Source: Listeria valentina (GTDB lineage Bacteria; Bacillota; Bacilli; Lactobacillales; Listeriaceae). Taken from it: a stretch of DNA of 39,578 bases. The notes under the pieces are model-generated. The model ran no database searches, had not been told where the DNA came from, and saw nothing but the letters and a program-made list of their open reading frames with translations. Positions 15,234 through 24,083 of the stretch are shown piece by piece. The stretch spans positions 1 through 39,578 of the forward strand of contig NZ_JAATJW010000019.1 of NCBI RefSeq assembly GCF_011800755.1. Reading direction: 5' to 3'. Made by a program: the position numbers and the translations under genes. Each line of letters begins with the position of its first letter. Position 1 is the first letter of the stretch.

Positions 15234-17072
15234 TTTCTCATCTTGCTTTTCTTCATCTTTTTGTTTCGGGAAATTTTCCACGTAGCTATCTGAGTACTGC
15301 AGTAATTTCCGGCTTGCATCAAAGCGTTCCTTAACGGAATCATTTAGTGGCAATTTCGAACCATCATAATGTGTAGCTTTACCGGTTTCAAAACTTTCAT
15401 CGGGTGCGTACATATAATCATTAGTGAAATAGCTACCCTCAGGCATCGTATAGCGTTCTGGAACAAAGTTTGTTTTAGAATTTAAGATATCTTCCCCGAA
15501 CATAATTTGATTGTCCGATTTAATGCCAAGTAAATTTAAAACAGTTGGCATCACATCAATCTCTCCACCGATATTATTAATCTTTCCAGTTTTTTCAATT
15601 CCCGGAGCGTGAAGGAAAAATGGAATCCGGTAATCATCGGCTGGCTGAGCTTTTAGTTCTGAAGAACGATTGATATATTTCTTTTGATTATCAGGAAGTG
15701 CCGTCGTATCAATAATATGGTGATCCCCATACATCACAACAACAGAATCATCCCAAATTCCTTTAGCTTTCAGTTCATCAATGAATTTGCCAAGTTGCGT
15801 ATCCGCATAATTTACAGCTTGGAAGTAATCCCCAAGTTCTGTGCCTTCAAGATCGGCTGGAAGTGTCAATGCTTGTTTTTCTTCTGGGATTTTAAACGGC
15901 ATGTGCGAGCTTACAGAAATCAGTTGTGCATAAAATGGTTCTTTATTATTATAGTGCTCTTCAAGGACAGGTAGTGATTTTTTATACAAGACTTCATCAC
16001 TTGCAGAAAATCCAATTTTGTCTTCATCCCCAAAGAATGAACGATCATAAAACTTATCAAAACCAACAGCTGGATAGAAATTTTCGCGGTTGTAAAAACT
16101 TGCATCATTTGTATGGAAAGTTGCTGATGTATAACCTTTTTTCCCAAGAACACGAGGTAAACCAGGAATCACTCGATTTCCATAAGTTTGGGTATTGGTA
16201 TAATAACCACTTGGGAAAGTAGAAGTATAAACGGACCATTCCGCATCAGCCGTGTTTGATTTTGAAACAGTTTGGAAAAAGGAATCGGAATAAAGGGTTT
16301 CGTTCTGCAACTTGTCAAGCGTTGGCGTAATTGACTTGCCGTTTATTTTGACACTTGTTAAATTGCGTTGCAGCGATTCAAGTTGAATAATGATCAAGTT
16401 TTTTCCTTTAGCAGTTCCAAAATACTTAGGATTTTTCTTAGGCGTAACACCCTTTAATTTTTGAACATTTTCAGCATTTAAATCGGCTGCGCGAACGTGG
16501 GCGGTTCCAGTAAATGCCGTGGCGAGATTAAAAGTAAAAACCCCCATTTTCTCCGCACGCTTTGTATCACTAATAATATTTTTGTTCATCATGTCATAAG
16601 TGAAAAGCCCGATCAGTAAAACTAAAATGGAAACAATAGCTCCAAACGAGTTGCGCTTGATTCGAAAAGATTTAAAGGAAACATGCTTTTTAAGTCGCAA
16701 ATAAAGGACTACAGGAAGCAGTAACAGGTTAGCAAAGAATAGCCAGTCATACCATTTTAGTAAACTCGATGCGCTATCTTTTACAACGCCGACTTCTCCG
16801 ATTAATGAGAAGCTGTGATATGTCGGAATTTCATGATAGAAGCGACTATATAAAACGAATACCAACATGAGTACACCGACAATAAAGGTGAGTCCAGCAT
16901 AAACATAAACATGATAACGTTCTTTTACAAATGCATGAACAAGTAGAAGAATGAGAAAAACGAAAGCCAAATCTGCTATAAAGCTAAGAAAGCTTGGATC
17001 TTGGAAGATTTGAAAATATGCAAATGCGAATTGGCCAACGATTAAAAGCAGATAAATGATTAGCAATGCCAT
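15231..17072 (-). CDS. LtaS/LtaP-family phosphoglycerol transferase (paralogue)
   Basis: This 613-residue protein has five N-terminal membrane helices (within residues 1-165) and an extracellular sulfatase-fold domain. Such enzymes move glycerol-phosphate from phosphatidylglycerol onto lipoteichoic acid. Core residues are visible: LIIIQLESLQ (metal-binding Glu), the catalytic Thr274 in SKSNTADAEW, SHMPF, and YGDHH near residue 425. The usual LtaS context GKTSDSE is changed to KSNTADAE, which suggests a primase (LtaP-like), YvgJ-like or otherwise specialised paralogue rather than the main polymerase. A Lys/Glu-rich tail ends the protein. The ATG at 17072 has AGAGG only 2-3 nt upstream, so the site is tight. 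It is transcribed alone, divergent from the amino-acid permease. Confidence 0.85.
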   Translation of the reverse strand: MALLIIYLLLIVGQFAFAYFQIFQDPSFLSFIADLAFVFLILLLVHAFVKERYHVYVYAGLTFIVGVLMLVFVLYSRFYHEIPTYHSFSLIGEVGVVKDSASSLLKWYDWLFFANLLLLPVVLYLRLKKHVSFKSFRIKRNSFGAIVSILVLLIGLFTYDMMNKNIISDTKRAEKMGVFTFNLATAFTGTAHVRAADLNAENVQKLKGVTPKKNPKYFGTAKGKNLIIIQLESLQRNLTSVKINGKSITPTLDKLQNETLYSDSFFQTVSKSNTADAEWSVYTSTFPSGYYTNTQTYGNRVIPGLPRVLGKKGYTSATFHTNDASFYNRENFYPAVGFDKFYDRSFFGDEDKIGFSASDEVLYKKSLPVLEEHYNNKEPFYAQLISVSSHMPFKIPEEKQALTLPADLEGTELGDYFQAVNYADTQLGKFIDELKAKGIWDDSVVVMYGDHHIIDTTALPDNQKKYINRSSELKAQPADDYRIPFFLHAPGIEKTGKINNIGGEIDVMPTVLNLLGIKSDNQIMFGEDILNSKTNFVPERYTMPEGSYFTNDYMYAPDESFETGKATHYDGSKLPLNDSVKERFDASRKLLQYSDSYVENFPKQKDEEKQDEK

Positions 17073-17145
17073 AGCCTCTTTCTATTTTAAAATAATGGAT
17101 TTGCACGAAGGCAACTTTTCCAATTATAGCTATTTTACAACAAAC

Positions 17146-17173
17146 ATGATATAAGTACAAATATTCTCGTCAA
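17146..17173 (-). promoter_or_regulatory. Sigma-A promoter of the LtaS-family gene
   Basis: On the minus strand TTGACG (17168-17173) and TATCAT (17146-17151) are 16 bp apart, about 74 nt before the start codon. Confidence 0.55.
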
Positions 17174-17215
17174 CTTGAAAGAAAACAAAAAAACAATTTT
17201 ATTTCTTTAATGCTA

Positions 17216-17244
17216 TTGAACTTTAATGTGTAAAAATGTATGAT
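17216..17244 (+). promoter_or_regulatory. Sigma-A promoter of the amino-acid permease
   Basis: TTGAAC (17216-17221) and TATGAT (17239-17244) have 17-bp spacing. The leader to the start is about 30 nt, so there is no room for a T-box or riboswitch. Confidence 0.65.
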
Positions 17245-17282
17245 AGAAAAAGTTATATGCAAGTAAAGGGAGTGTGAAAAGT

Positions 17283-18671
17283 TTGTCCATCTTTAGAAAA
17301 AAACCGATTCATGATTTAATTCATAAAAATAAAAGTGTGAGCATCCAATTAAAGCAAACCTTAAATGGATTTGATTTAATTTTACTAGGTGTGGGGGCAA
17401 TTGTCGGAACAGGGATCTTTATCTTACCTGGAACCGTTGCTGCGCTTCATTCTGGTCCGGCTATCGTCTTTTCCTTTGTCATCGCAGCTATCGTTTGTGC
17501 GCTTGCAGCGATGTGCTATTCGGAATTTGCATCGGCAGTTCCAGTTGCAGGAAGCGCGTATACCTATGGCTACGTGATTTTTGGTGAGTTTATTGCCTGG
17601 CTACTTGGATGGGCACTTTTGCTTGAATATGGGCTTGCAGTGGCTTCTGTTGCTAGTGGTTGGTCTTCCTATTTGAATGCTTTCTTGAGAGGATTTCATA
17701 TTGAGATTCCGGCTGCGTTTTCCAATTCTTTCGATCCAGCAAATGGTACTTTTATAAATATTCCAGCTATTTTAATTGTTTTTTTAGTGGCTTTCTTATT
17801 AACACGTGGAATCAAAGAATCAACGCGAGTCAATACAATGATTGTATTTCTTAAAATTGGTGTTATCTTGCTATTCCTTATTGTAGGCGTATTTTATGTG
17901 AAACCATCGAACTGGCAACCTTTCATGCCATTTGGCTTTTCTGGCGTTTTAAACGGGGCAGCGCTTGTCTTCTTTGCTTATCTCGGGTTTGATGCTGTAT
18001 CTAGTGCTGCTGAGGAAGTGAAAAACCCAAGAAGAAATATGCCAATTGGGATTATCGGTTCATTACTTGTCTGCACACTACTTTATATGGCGGTTTCAGT
18101 TGTTCTTACTGGGATTGCTTCTTATAAGGAATTGAATGTTTCTGATCCAGTGGCTTTTGCTTTACAATTGATTGACCAAAACTGGGTGGCTGGCGTCATT
18201 TCACTGGGTGCTGTTATTGGGATGCTCACTGTTATCCTTGTTATGCTTTATGGCGGAACACGTCTTGTCTACGCGCTAGGACGAGATGGCTTGCTTCCTA
18301 AAATAATGGCGGAAGTAAGTCCGAAACATCAAACACCAGTGAAAAACACATGGATTTATTCAACGATTATCGCTTTTTTTGCAGGCGTTGTTCCTTTAAG
18401 TCGCTTGGCGGAACTTGTCAACATGGGAACGCTATTTGCCTTTATGTTAGTTTCGTTTGGGATTCTATTTCTTAGGAAAAACAAGGAAGTTTCACAAGAT
18501 GGTTTTAAAACGCCATTTTATCCAGTTTTGCCGATCGTATCCACTATACTTTGCTTGTTCTTAATGACACGGCTTCAACCTCTTACATGGCTTGTATGTG
18601 GAATTTGGTTCGCAATCGGCTTGATCATTTATTTCTCATATGGGAAACGACACAGTAAGTTGAATAAATAA
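17283..18671 (+). CDS. APC-family (cationic) amino-acid permease, YfnA-like
   Basis: A twelve-helix transporter of about 462 residues. The hallmark GVGAIVGTGIFILPG lies in helix 1. Further APC/CAT features are FASAVPVAGSAYTYGYVIFGEFIAWLLGWALLLEY, FFAYLGFDAVSSAAEEVKNPRRNMPIGI and YALGRDGLLPK. The pattern resembles the CAT-type permeases of Bacillus (YfnA group), so proton-coupled uptake of an amino acid is likely; the substrate is not predictable. The start is uncertain. TTG at 17283 has GGAG 10 nt upstream, whereas GTG at 17274 overlaps the ribosome site, so I chose TTG. The gene is a single unit with its own promoter and a long terminator. Confidence 0.88.
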   Translation: MSIFRKKPIHDLIHKNKSVSIQLKQTLNGFDLILLGVGAIVGTGIFILPGTVAALHSGPAIVFSFVIAAIVCALAAMCYSEFASAVPVAGSAYTYGYVIFGEFIAWLLGWALLLEYGLAVASVASGWSSYLNAFLRGFHIEIPAAFSNSFDPANGTFINIPAILIVFLVAFLLTRGIKESTRVNTMIVFLKIGVILLFLIVGVFYVKPSNWQPFMPFGFSGVLNGAALVFFAYLGFDAVSSAAEEVKNPRRNMPIGIIGSLLVCTLLYMAVSVVLTGIASYKELNVSDPVAFALQLIDQNWVAGVISLGAVIGMLTVILVMLYGGTRLVYALGRDGLLPKIMAEVSPKHQTPVKNTWIYSTIIAFFAGVVPLSRLAELVNMGTLFAFMLVSFGILFLRKNKEVSQDGFKTPFYPVLPIVSTILCLFLMTRLQPLTWLVCGIWFAIGLIIYFSYGKRHSKLNK

Positions 18672-18672
18672 C

Positions 18673-18718
18673 AAAGATGCAAAGATGTTTGTTCTAGTAA
18701 ACGTCTTTGCATCTTTTT
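18673..18718 (+). terminator. Intrinsic terminator after the permease
   Basis: An 18-bp stem (18673-18690 with 18699-18716, one G-U pair) around an 8-nt loop ends in T5. Confidence 0.85.
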
Positions 18719-18766
18719 GTATTGAGTGATAAGATAGCATCTGTTGTAATGAACCAATAATAAAAT

Positions 18767-18795
18767 GCGACAATGCACAAAAAAATTGCTAATAT
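18767..18795 (+). promoter_or_regulatory. Promoter of the corA-gntR-yhgE unit
   Basis: GCGACA (18767-18772) and an extended -10 TG-C-TAATAT (TAATAT 18790-18795) are 17 bp apart, about 34 nt before the corA ATG. Confidence 0.5.
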
Positions 18796-18828
18796 AGAAG
18801 TAGAGTTTTTATGAAGCGAGGGAAAAAC

Positions 18829-19785
18829 ATGATTGAGTTCTTTGAAACAGTTGACCAGGATGAAATCAAACAGATTGATGAACCAAGTGCAAATTGTTGG
18901 ATTAAAGTGACAGCACCAACAGATGAAGAAGTCTATCAGCTATGTGAAAAGTACGGAGTCCCACGTGATTATTTTTTCGATGCACTTGATGCAGAAGAAC
19001 GATCTCGGATAGAAACAGAGCGTGTTGATGAAACGTTTAAGCATTCGCTCGTTATTGTAGACTGCCCATATGCTTCTAAAGATGAACTTGGCTATAAAAT
19101 GTATGAAACTTTACCGATCGGAATCATTGTAACACACGAAGTGATAATAACGGTTACGCTCAAGAAAATGCCAGTACTTGAAAATATTGGTACGGATAAA
19201 ACGGGGAAATATTATAATACGGAAAAGCGAGGGCAGTTTTTATTTGCGATCCTCTATGTGGTCTCGTTTTATTATTTGCGTTATTTGAATGAAATTATTC
19301 GTTCAACCAATCGACTAGAATTAAAAATTAAGCAATCTATGAAAAATGAAGAACTGTATGCGTTTATGGCCGTTCAAAAAAGTCTCGTGTTTTTTGCCAC
19401 TGCTCTACAATCTAATAAGGCAACGCTTGATAAAATCGCGAGCGCCGGCCATTTTATGTGGGATAAGGGGAACCGAGATTTGTTACAAGATGTGCTTGTT
19501 GAAAACAAACAAGCGATTGCGATGACAGATACGTATACACAGATTATTAGTGGAATGTCTGATATTTTTTCTTCTGTCATTTCCAACAACTTAAATATGG
19601 TCATGAAATTTTTGACGTCATTTACGATTATTTTATCGCTTCCAACCATTATTGGAAGCATCTATGGCATGAATGTAAAATTACCATTTGCGGAATATGC
19701 GCATGCTTTTTCACTCATCATGATTTTTACACTTGTCGTAACGCTCGTTGTAACACTCATTTTTTGGCGGAAAAAGTATTTTTAA
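18829..19785 (+). CDS. CorA-family divalent cation transporter
   Basis: The 318-residue protein has the family layout: a soluble alpha/beta N-terminal domain, a long helix region (about 190-260), and two C-terminal membrane helices. The selectivity motif YGMN, in GSIYGMNVKLPF (about residue 282), lies between them. The protein ends in basic FWRKKYF. CorA channels carry Mg2+, and some members Co2+ or Zn2+. The ATG at 18829 is preferred because GAGGG (18818-18822) is 6 nt upstream; an ATG six codons earlier precedes that site. A GTG-initiated GntR gene follows after 18 bp, so the two are probably co-transcribed. Confidence 0.9.
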   Translation: MIEFFETVDQDEIKQIDEPSANCWIKVTAPTDEEVYQLCEKYGVPRDYFFDALDAEERSRIETERVDETFKHSLVIVDCPYASKDELGYKMYETLPIGIIVTHEVIITVTLKKMPVLENIGTDKTGKYYNTEKRGQFLFAILYVVSFYYLRYLNEIIRSTNRLELKIKQSMKNEELYAFMAVQKSLVFFATALQSNKATLDKIASAGHFMWDKGNRDLLQDVLVENKQAIAMTDTYTQIISGMSDIFSSVISNNLNMVMKFLTSFTIILSLPTIIGSIYGMNVKLPFAEYAHAFSLIMIFTLVVTLVVTLIFWRKKYF

Positions 19786-19803
19786 TGAAGGGGGAAGGCT
19801 TGA

Positions 19804-20448
19804 GTGCCCGAAAAAGAAACATTTGAAAAATTAGCTTATATCACGATTAAAGAAAAGATCTTAAGCGGGAAACTCCGAGTTGGTGATCACATTGCTGAGG
19901 CTTCTATCGCAAGTGAGTTACATATTTCAAGAACGCCTGTTAGAAAGGCGCTTGCACAACTTGAAGCAGAACAATTGATCGAAACCAAAGTAAATCGGGG
20001 AGCCACGGTAATAGAAAGTGAAATGTCAGCGGGACACTTTGTTTCTTTGCTTGAAATCGTTGAAATGCTAGTTCTTCAGACAATCTCTAAACTGGAAAGT
20101 AAACGGATTCCATTTGATGCTCAAATTTTTGAAGAAAAAAAAGAAATGCTTCAAAAGCACTTGCAAAAAAAGCACGAAGATCTTTACATGGAAGTTCTGT
20201 TTGACTCGTTAAAAAGCTTTGTCCATCATATGCAAAATAGTTATGCTGATCGTTTTATCCAGATGCTCGAAAGTGATTTTGATTTAAAGGCACAGAAGGA
20301 AATCAAAGTGTTACCAATTATTTTGGCGGAAGAAACGGAAAAAGGAATGAACTCGGTCCTAAAAAATCTGCAGAGTGGAAGTTATGAGGAAGCGAAAAAA
20401 GACGTGAAAGAATTAATTAATAAATTTATTGTACAAACATTTAGGTAG
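19804..20448 (+). CDS. GntR-family regulator (first of a related pair)
   Basis: This 214-residue protein has an N-terminal winged helix-turn-helix, with recognition helix in HISRTPVRKALAQLEAEQLI (about residues 39-58). A C-terminal all-helical domain of the FCD type follows, but without an obvious metal-binding His set, so its ligand is not predictable. The GTG start at 19804 follows a G-rich ribosome site (GGGGGAAGG). It sits 18 bp after corA, and its stop overlaps the ribosome site of the next gene, which implies translational coupling with the YhgE/Pip gene. A second GntR of the same length and architecture (23420-24073) lies on the other side of that gene; both end in FR. Likely role: local regulation of the YhgE/Pip gene (inference). 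Confidence 0.85.
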   Translation: MPEKETFEKLAYITIKEKILSGKLRVGDHIAEASIASELHISRTPVRKALAQLEAEQLIETKVNRGATVIESEMSAGHFVSLLEIVEMLVLQTISKLESKRIPFDAQIFEEKKEMLQKHLQKKHEDLYMEVLFDSLKSFVHHMQNSYADRFIQMLESDFDLKAQKEIKVLPIILAEETEKGMNSVLKNLQSGSYEEAKKDVKELINKFIVQTFR

Positions 20449-20460
20449 GAGGAGATTAAA

Positions 20461-23148
20461 ATAAAAAAGGTACTTGGAATTTTTATTTTAGACTGGCGCC
20501 GTGTTTTTAAAGCGCCGCTTGCACTTCTCCTTGTTATTGCTCTAATTATTTTACCTTCGCTTTATGCGTGGTTCAACATTGAAGCACTTTGGGATCCATA
20601 TTCGAATACCAAGGGGATAAAAGTGGCCGTTTCCATCGACGATAAAGGTGCTGAGGTTTCTGTTCCAGGAAAAAACAAAAACGTAAACATAGGATCAGAA
20701 CTCAAGAAAAAGTTGAAAAAAAATGATAAATTAGGCTGGACTTTTGTTAGCAATGAGAAGGCGCAAAAGGGTGTGAAAAGCGGGAAATATTACGCGGCAA
20801 TCCACATTCCGGCAGACTTTTCGAAGGATATGGTGTCCGTTGTGACAGATGATGCGACGAAACCGCAGATTGATTATTCGGTGAATGAAAAGATCAATGC
20901 GATAGCACCTAAGATGACGGACGCAGGGGCTTCGACAATTGTGAATCAAATTAGTAGCGAGTTTGTTGGAACCGTTAGTAAGTCCGTGCTTGCTGAGTTT
21001 AATAAGGCGGGGATTGATCTTGAAAATGAACTGCCAACTATTCGCAAAGTGAAGAACAAGGTTTTTGCAGTTCAAGATGCGATTCCAGAAATGAACAAAA
21101 TGGGTGAAGAAGCTCAGCGAATTGAATTAAAACTTCCAGAGATCAAAGAAAAAGCAGCACAAGTAGAAGAACTGAGTGACCGCATACCAGAACTAAATGA
21201 AGCCGCGTCTGAGTTGCTGAAAGTGGAAGCTGCAATTCCTAAAATGGATGAACTGGGCGGCGAAATTTTAACATTGCAAACAAAAATACCAGAAATTCGC
21301 CAAGTGGCAGCGGGAATTAATGAAGTAGAGGCAAATTTTGGTACGGTAAAGAAGACGCTGAATGAGGCTCTGGATGAGTCGAGTCAGGCACTTGGAGTCA
21401 TTAATACGGCAGAAGAGGCGCTTCCAGAGGTGAAGAAAATCGCTGCGGATGGAAGCAAATATGCGGGTGAAGTATCGAAGTTTGCGGATCAAGTGGATGC
21501 GTCCTTTGACACGGTAGCACCGGCGATTAAGACTAATTTGTCGCTCATGAAACAAGTGGCGGATAATGTTGTTGCGATTACGGATGATCTTAAAAATGGG
21601 AATTTAACGCCAGATGAAGCTTTAAAGGCGCTAAATCAAATTGAAAAACAAATGACGGACTTAGAAGGGCTACTCACTAAGCAAATTGACCTTTTAACGG
21701 AGCTCAATGAAACTCTTCCGAATCACCCGCTAGATGGTTTTATTTCTGATTTGTCGGGAATGAAACAAATACTGAGCGAACAAAAAGAAACGGTTGAGAA
21801 GTTGAAACAAGATGTTCAGGCTGGCAAGCAGCCAACAGAAGAGCTCGTGGATCGCTTAAATAGTGAGGCAAAACAAGTTAGCGGCAAGCTGGACCAAATT
21901 CTTGGAGAATATGATAGTACGATTGTTCCAAGAATTAAGGCGGGACTTAGTCAAATTAAAAAGGACTTGACAAGCTCGCGTGAGCTCTTGAAAACAGCAC
22001 AAGGAAAATTGCCTGAGATTGCGGATGTTTTAGCAAATTCGAAAGAGACGCTTCAAACGGGTCAAGCGTATTTGAAGGAATTTCAAACGAAGCTTCCAGA
22101 AATTGAAAAAATCTTGAAGGAAACTTCTCAGTTGATTGATACTAAATTAGATCAAGTGATTTCTGGAATCAATCAAGCGGCAGATTTTTATCAAAATGAT
22201 TTCCCGACCATCAAGACAAAATTACACCGCGCTGGAGATTTTGTTCGAAATGATTTGCCACATCTTGAAGAAGAATTGAAAAATGCTTCCCAGTTGATTA
22301 AGGAAAAAATGCCAGAGCTTGAAAAAGCGGTAACGATTGCGGCTGATCTTTCGAGAAATGAACTTCCTACGTTTGAAAAAGCCATCAATCAAGCGGCATC
22401 GAAGATCAATGATTTTGATAAAGAATACAACTTGCAGGAAATCATTTCGTTCCTTCGAAATGATGCGGATAAGGACAGTGACTTTATCGCGAGCCCGGTA
22501 CAGCTCAATCAAACCGAGTATTATAAAATTCCAAATTACGGCTCTGCTTCCTCACCGTTTTACACAGCGCTTTGTCTTTGGGTTGGTGCTCTTCTTGTGA
22601 TCTCGCTTCTCCGAGTTGATGTTGAAGTTCCGGGTGGCATCTTCACGAACATTCATCGCTATTTTGGACGGCTCTTAACTTTTCTTTCTATTGGATTTTT
22701 ACAAGCTTTGACTGTGACTATCGGGAATATTTTCTTGCTCCATGTGTACATTCGTGAGCCTGTCTGGCATGTGCTATTCAGTCTTTTCATCAGCATGGTC
22801 TTCATGACGATTGTGTACACGCTTGTTTCGCTATTTAACAATGTCGGAAAGGGGATTGCGATTATTCTCCTTGTTCTGCAAATTTCTGGTGCAGGTGGAA
22901 ACTTCCCTATTCAAGTATCACCACCCTTTTTCCAAGCGATTTATCCGTTCTTACCGTTTACATATGCGGTAAACTTAATTCGCGAAAGTGTGGGTGGGAT
23001 TTACTGGCCGGGAGCCTATCTCGATATAGCTGTCTTACTTGGTTTTATGATTTTATTCATCTTGATTGGGACGCTCCTGAAAAAGCCGCTTGACAGAATC
23101 GTGCCGAAACTTTCGGCTAAAGCGAAACGAAGTAAACTGATTCATTAA
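20461..23148 (+). CDS. YhgE/Pip-family giant membrane protein, apparent ATA start
   Basis: The 895-codon frame matches the YhgE/phage-infection-protein layout. A first helix with FKAPLALLLVIALIILPS then LYAWFNIEALWDPYSNT lies at about residues 17-50. A long extracellular coiled region (about 190-650) follows, and an ABC-2-type membrane domain of five or six helices (about 680-885) ends the protein. The conserved N-terminus is encoded from 20461, exactly 6 nt after AGGAGGAG (20447-20454), but the codon there is ATA. No ATG, GTG or TTG lies in frame between it and GTG 20623, which would remove the first helix. Either ATA initiates here, or the start has been lost and GTG 20623 (AAGGGG 6 nt upstream) gives a shorter form. 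Two tandem repeat blocks are visible: six of 17 residues (192-293) and at least three of 18 (582-635). Family members act in phage DNA entry and are linked to secretion; the physiological role is unclear. Confidence 0.8.
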   Translation: MKKVLGIFILDWRRVFKAPLALLLVIALIILPSLYAWFNIEALWDPYSNTKGIKVAVSIDDKGAEVSVPGKNKNVNIGSELKKKLKKNDKLGWTFVSNEKAQKGVKSGKYYAAIHIPADFSKDMVSVVTDDATKPQIDYSVNEKINAIAPKMTDAGASTIVNQISSEFVGTVSKSVLAEFNKAGIDLENELPTIRKVKNKVFAVQDAIPEMNKMGEEAQRIELKLPEIKEKAAQVEELSDRIPELNEAASELLKVEAAIPKMDELGGEILTLQTKIPEIRQVAAGINEVEANFGTVKKTLNEALDESSQALGVINTAEEALPEVKKIAADGSKYAGEVSKFADQVDASFDTVAPAIKTNLSLMKQVADNVVAITDDLKNGNLTPDEALKALNQIEKQMTDLEGLLTKQIDLLTELNETLPNHPLDGFISDLSGMKQILSEQKETVEKLKQDVQAGKQPTEELVDRLNSEAKQVSGKLDQILGEYDSTIVPRIKAGLSQIKKDLTSSRELLKTAQGKLPEIADVLANSKETLQTGQAYLKEFQTKLPEIEKILKETSQLIDTKLDQVISGINQAADFYQNDFPTIKTKLHRAGDFVRNDLPHLEEELKNASQLIKEKMPELEKAVTIAADLSRNELPTFEKAINQAASKINDFDKEYNLQEIISFLRNDADKDSDFIASPVQLNQTEYYKIPNYGSASSPFYTALCLWVGALLVISLLRVDVEVPGGIFTNIHRYFGRLLTFLSIGFLQALTVTIGNIFLLHVYIREPVWHVLFSLFISMVFMTIVYTLVSLFNNVGKGIAIILLVLQISGAGGNFPIQVSPPFFQAIYPFLPFTYAVNLIRESVGGIYWPGAYLDIAVLLGFMILFILIGTLLKKPLDRIVPKLSAKAKRSKLIH
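21034..21339 (+). repeat. Six tandem 17-residue repeats in the YhgE/Pip protein
   Basis: Six consecutive units of exactly 17 codons each start with Pro followed by a charged or Thr residue and a hydrophobic residue (PTI, PEM, PEI, PEL, PKM, PEI). Each ends with a hydrophobic residue, as in PEIKEKAAQVEELSDRI. They are diverged at DNA level, so this is protein-level periodicity predicting a regular helical rod in the extracellular region. Confidence 0.75.
22204..22416 (+). repeat. Tandem 18-residue repeats in the YhgE/Pip protein
   Basis: Three exact 18-codon units begin PTI, PHL and PEL, for example PELEKAVTIAADLSRNEL, and a fourth partial unit starts with PTF at 22366. They lie just before the C-terminal membrane domain. 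Confidence 0.65.
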
Positions 23149-23355
23149 ATAAACGCTGGATTTGGTATACAATCTAAAATGAGACTAGAAACAATGAAAA
23201 TTTATTTGTATTTAAAAAGTGTCAAAAAGTTGTCAAAAATTCGTTTCGGGGTTCTTTTTCATGGGTATATGGGAACTATGTACCATTTATCTGGTTTTTA
23301 GGGTTTTTTTGAAGCATTTTTTTTGCTGGATTCTTGAAAAGCCTAAAAAATCAGC

Positions 23356-23384
23356 TTTGTTTCAGCTACGGCATGTGGTATAAT
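23356..23384 (+). promoter_or_regulatory. Promoter of the second GntR gene
   Basis: A perfect TATAAT (23379-23384) with TG extension (TG-G) and a weak TTTGTT -35 (23356-23361) at 17 bp. The rest of the 270-bp gap from 23149 shows only a GTCAAAAA direct repeat (near 23220-23239) and no clear terminator for the YhgE/Pip gene. Confidence 0.6.
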
Positions 23385-23419
23385 ATGAGAAAGTTCACCG
23401 ATTGAAGGAGCGTTATAAA

Positions 23420-24073
23420 TTGAAAAGTAAACGAGACTATAAGACCCTCGATAAAGTTGTTTATTACAGTGTTATTGAAAAAATCAAGAATGGTGAATTG
23501 AAGCCCAATGAACATCTAACGGAAGAAAGACTTTCTAAAGAGCTAGGGGTTAGCCGCTCACCAATTCGGAAAGCTATCACAGCACTTGTTGCAGAAGGCA
23601 TCTTGGACTACAGAACTTATAGCGGCGTGGTTGTAAAAGACACACTTGTGGATTCCACGCGTTATGTGCAATTACTTGAAGTGGTTGAATTGTTTATTAA
23701 GGCAACTCTTGAAAAACTTGAACAAACTGAAGAAGAAATTGATATTGATGAACTTGAAAAATGTATACAATCAATGGACCGTGCTTCTTATTTACGTGAT
23801 ATTGATGAATATATTTTTAATGAACACCAGTTTTTCTTACGTTTGATCAACTACTCTGGAAATCCTTATTATAAGGAAATGACAAAAAAAGTATTTTTCA
23901 ACATTAATTATTTCTCAGCAGATCCAATCAATCAATTTTCGGAAGAAATGCGGGAACATAATATCAAGCAACTGACTGCTATTGTTGAATTACTAAAAGA
24001 ACGCCGTTACTTAGAAGCTAGTGATGAAATCAAGACACTCCTCTTAAGCTATGGCGCAAATGCTTTTCGTTAA
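23420..24073 (+). CDS. GntR-family regulator (second of a related pair)
   Basis: A 217-residue regulator with an N-terminal winged helix: GELKPNEHLTEERLSKELGVSRSPIRKAITALVAEGIL holds the helix-turn-helix, compactly at residues 35-65. A helical effector domain of the FCD type follows. Its length, domain order and C-terminus (NAFR) resemble the GntR at 19804-20448 (QTFR), suggesting an old duplication around the YhgE/Pip gene. The TTG start at 23420 has AAGGAG 9 nt upstream; a TTG at 23402 precedes that site and is rejected. It has its own promoter and terminator. The target and ligand are unknown; control of the neighbouring YhgE/Pip gene is an inference from position. Confidence 0.85.
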   Translation: MKSKRDYKTLDKVVYYSVIEKIKNGELKPNEHLTEERLSKELGVSRSPIRKAITALVAEGILDYRTYSGVVVKDTLVDSTRYVQLLEVVELFIKATLEKLEQTEEEIDIDELEKCIQSMDRASYLRDIDEYIFNEHQFFLRLINYSGNPYYKEMTKKVFFNINYFSADPINQFSEEMREHNIKQLTAIVELLKERRYLEASDEIKTLLLSYGANAFR

Positions 24074-24083
24074 ATTGAAATTT

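Noticed and set aside
17222-17282. T-box or riboswitch before the amino-acid permease
   Set aside because: The leader after the promoter is only about 30 nt.
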